From Candidatus Uhrbacteria bacterium (GTDB lineage Bacteria > Patescibacteriota > Patescibacteriia > UBA9934 > UBA11717), in NCBI GenBank assembly GCA_013203725.1, contig JABMPK010000017.1, positions 1-8,209 on the forward strand: a stretch of 8,209 nucleotides of DNA, written 5' to 3'. The position numbers and the translations under genes were made by a program. The notes under the pieces were generated by a model, which saw only the letters and a program-made list of their open reading frames with translations, ran no database searches and was not told where the DNA came from. This document shows, in pieces, positions 6,500 to 8,209 of this stretch; position 1 is the first letter of the stretch; every line of letters starts with the position of its first letter.

Positions 6500-6655
6500 C
6501 ACTCAGAACGCTACCGCTAGCATCTGACTGATGGAAGCATCTCTCCTCTTTGACCCTCGGGTCACTCGCTTCCTCGTCTGACTATGCGGTGGCGATCATG
6601 AGGTGTAGAACCCCCACCTACACGGCATCTCCACAGATCCGTCAGGTGGTTTTTT
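6500..6655 (+). ncRNA. candidate structured RNA of about 155 nt (small RNA or ftsK leader)
   Basis: Nested stems: GCTACCGC (6510-6517) with GCGGTGGC (6586-6593, one G-T pair), inside it GGAAGC/GCTTCC (6533-6538 with 6568-6573), and at the tip TGACC-ctcg-GGTCA (6551-6564). Downstream are GTGTAG/CTACAC (6603-6608 with 6618-6623) and then a terminator hairpin. A promoter match lies just upstream and no reading frame is present. I could not match it to tmRNA, SRP RNA, RNase P RNA or a riboswitch I know; 6S-like RNA cannot be excluded. It may act alone or control read-through into ftsK, whose ATG is 84 nt further on. Confidence 0.5.
6614..6655 (+). terminator. intrinsic terminator upstream of ftsK, with an overlapping alternative stem
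   Basis: CCACCT (6614-6619) pairs with AGGTGG (6644-6649). Inside it ACGG/CCGT (6622-6625 with 6639-6642) and ATCT/AGAT (6627-6630 with 6635-6638) close a CCAC loop. Six T residues follow directly at 6650-6655. The competing hairpin GTGTAG/CTACAC uses bases 6618-6623, which belong to the 5' arm of this terminator, so the two cannot form fully together, as in attenuators. Confidence 0.85.
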
Positions 6656-6681
6656 GTTGGAATACTCTCGCATGGTAAAAT
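6654..6681 (+). promoter_or_regulatory. possible extended -10 promoter of ftsK
   Basis: TAAAAT at 6676-6681 is preceded by TGG (an extended -10 TGN motif), with a weak -35 TTGTTG at 6654-6659 and a 16-nt spacer. The -35 overlaps the T-run of the terminator. A start near 6688 would give ftsK a leader of about 50 nt. It would allow ftsK expression even when upstream transcripts terminate. Confidence 0.45.
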
Positions 6682-6738
6682 ACAGAACACATATCTTGGG
6701 TAAGTTACTGTTTTTGGAACAACCCACATAATCAAATT

Positions 6739-8209
6739 ATGGGAAAAAAGCGCAAAAAATCATCAAAGAAATCATCAAAGTCGAGCCTGCTCTCTCAACT
6801 ACCCGACGGAGTACGCCGCGGACTATTATTTATCATTCTCCTTGCAGCGAGTGCGATCATTATCTTGTCAGCATTTGGCATGGCGGGATTGGCGGGAGAA
6901 TTCATAGATAAGTTCATGGCCCTTCTCTTTGGATGGACCAGACTAGTCGCGGCTCTCGCCCTTCTGATATTCGCATTCGGAATAATCACGCCTCGGTCAG
7001 AACGAATCACGGTGTGGACATACATCGGTCTTGTCCTTATGTTCATGTCTGGTACTGGGTTGATTAATCTGTTTGCATTCAGGTCTCAGGAACTATCGGA
7101 AAAGCTTATTGCTGCAAACGGAGGTTATCTTGGCTTAATATTTCAACAACTTGGAATGTCGACTGTTGGATTCTGGGGCACGTTCGTAATATTGCTTGCT
7201 TTTATCGCTATAAGCATCGTATTGCTATTCCATGGATCATACTCAGACCTGCGTGATGTAATGGATAGAATGTCTGGCAATGTTGATGATGACGAAGACG
7301 ACGAAGAAGATGAGGAGGAAGAGGAAGTAGAAGATGAGGAGGAAGAGGAGCGCCCAAGAAAGAAGAAACGACGTATAAGAGATTTTGCAACACTTGCAAA
7401 GGCTAAGTCTACAGAAGAGACTGTTCTAACTAAAAAGAGGGAGAACCACGTTGCATTTTCACTCGATCTCTTGGAAGACCGACCACTCACACCAGACTCT
7501 GGCAACATCGACAAGAATAGCGACGTGATTCAACAGACCTTTGAGAACTTTGGGATAGATACTGAGGTTGTAGACGTTGCAGTTGGTCCGACTATCACTC
7601 AGTACGCGATAAGACCAGCACAAGGAGTAAAGCTTTCACGAATTGTCGGTCTTCAGAGTGACCTCGCGCTCGCGCTCGCGGCACGCCCAATACGAATCGA
7701 GGCTCCAATCCCTGGAAAGTCGCTCGTTGGTATTGAAGTTCCAAATAAAACAATCGCTACTGTTTCGCTTAGAACTATCTTGGAGGCTCAGCCATTCAAG
7801 ATGAGCGATGCAGACCTTACTTTTGCGCTCGGCATGGACGTTGGAGGAAAGTCTTGGGTCGCAGGATTGGAAAAGACCCCTCACCTGCTTGTAGCCGGTG
7901 CTACCGGTTCTGGAAAGTCGGTTTGTTTGAACAACATCATCGTAAGTTTGCTCTACCAACATGGGCCAGACTCGTTGAAGTTCATCATGGTGGATCCAAA
8001 GCGTGTTGAGTTGCCGGCATATACCGGTATCCCACACCTACTCGTTCCGCCAATCACAAAACCAGACGATGCTATCAACGCCCTTAAGTGGACAGTGCGA
8101 GAGATGGAACGTCGGCTAGATGTTTTGAGTGCAGCGAGCGTGCGTAACATTGCTGGCTACAACAAGAAGTCGTCGGAACAGATGCCGTATATAGTATTCA
8201 TTATCGACG
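6739..8209 (+). CDS. ftsK: DNA translocase FtsK/SpoIIIE family, C-terminus cut by the window edge
   Basis: A septum-anchored, ATP-driven motor that moves double-stranded DNA during chromosome segregation and division. 490 residues are visible from the ATG at 6739 (MGKKRKKSSKKSSK). A Lys/Ser-rich cytoplasmic N-terminus is followed by four hydrophobic segments at about 29-48, 68-84, 93-113 and 143-167. Next comes a linker with an extremely acidic run at 183-204 (21 of 22 residues Asp/Glu) and a basic patch RPRKKKRRIR. The motor's alpha/beta part then starts near 240 (QQTFENFGIDTEVVDVAVGP), with Walker A GATGSGKS at 387-394 and MVDPKRVELPAYTGIPHLL after it. The window ends in PYIVFIID, at the start of the Walker B strand, so the rest of the ATPase and any gamma domain are not visible. 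No Shine-Dalgarno sequence is evident before the ATG. Codon use and moderate GC match rpoB and not the GC-rich gene between them. Confidence 0.97.
   Translation, partial: MGKKRKKSSKKSSKSSLLSQLPDGVRRGLLFIILLAASAIIILSAFGMAGLAGEFIDKFMALLFGWTRLVAALALLIFAFGIITPRSERITVWTYIGLVLMFMSGTGLINLFAFRSQELSEKLIAANGGYLGLIFQQLGMSTVGFWGTFVILLAFIAISIVLLFHGSYSDLRDVMDRMSGNVDDDEDDEEDEEEEEVEDEEEEERPRKKKRRIRDFATLAKAKSTEETVLTKKRENHVAFSLDLLEDRPLTPDSGNIDKNSDVIQQTFENFGIDTEVVDVAVGPTITQYAIRPAQGVKLSRIVGLQSDLALALAARPIRIEAPIPGKSLVGIEVPNKTIATVSLRTILEAQPFKMSDADLTFALGMDVGGKSWVAGLEKTPHLLVAGATGSGKSVCLNNIIVSLLYQHGPDSLKFIMVDPKRVELPAYTGIPHLLVPPITKPDDAINALKWTVREMERRLDVLSAASVRNIAGYNKKSSEQMPYIVFIID

Noticed and set aside
6263..6502. Reverse-strand open frame of 79 codons over the terminator and AT-rich dyad
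   Set aside because: It runs through the terminator stem and a repeat, and its translation is the kind of chance peptide such repeats give.

Overview
The window looks like a piece of a small-genome bacterial chromosome, most likely Candidate Phyla Radiation / Patescibacteria (Parcubacteria-like). This is inferred from the compact RpoB, the absence of rplJ-rplL directly in front of rpoB, genes without clear Shine-Dalgarno sequences, and AT-rich CAATTT/TTGGAA-type dyads in the spacers. It is not proven. Two housekeeping genes are cut by the window edges: rpoB runs off the left edge on the minus strand, and an ftsK/spoIIIE-type DNA translocase runs off the right edge on the plus strand.

Layout: (1) 1-3041, rpoB, minus, nearly complete but missing its last residues. 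(2) 3042-3529, a long rpoB leader with a good promoter at its far end (TTGACT-N17-TATAAT) and a 164-nt imperfect inverted repeat just upstream of the start codon. (3) 3630-3658, a near-perfect sigma70-type promoter pointing right (TTGACA-N17-TATAGT), divergent from the rpoB promoter. (4) 3698-4150, an untranslated stretch with AT-rich dyads followed by a chain of GC-rich stems. (5) 4168-6171, a long GC-rich gene of unrecognised function, unlike both neighbours in composition. It has a Cys/His cluster between two charged helical segments and a basic tail. (6) 6172-6319, a structured 3' region ending in a strong intrinsic terminator. (7) 6326-6438, another AT-rich dyad. (8) 6465-6655, a promoter, a folded RNA of about 155 nt and an intrinsic terminator: either a free small RNA or a regulated ftsK leader. 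(9) 6654-6681, a likely ftsK promoter, then ftsK from 6739.

rpoB and ftsK are conserved core genes for transcription and chromosome segregation. The part that standard families do not explain is the block between them: an orphan GC-rich gene with its own promoter, a roughly 500-nt folded leader and its own terminator, followed by a second candidate structured RNA. I cannot assign a function to either. The composition break also leaves open recent transfer or an assembly chimera.
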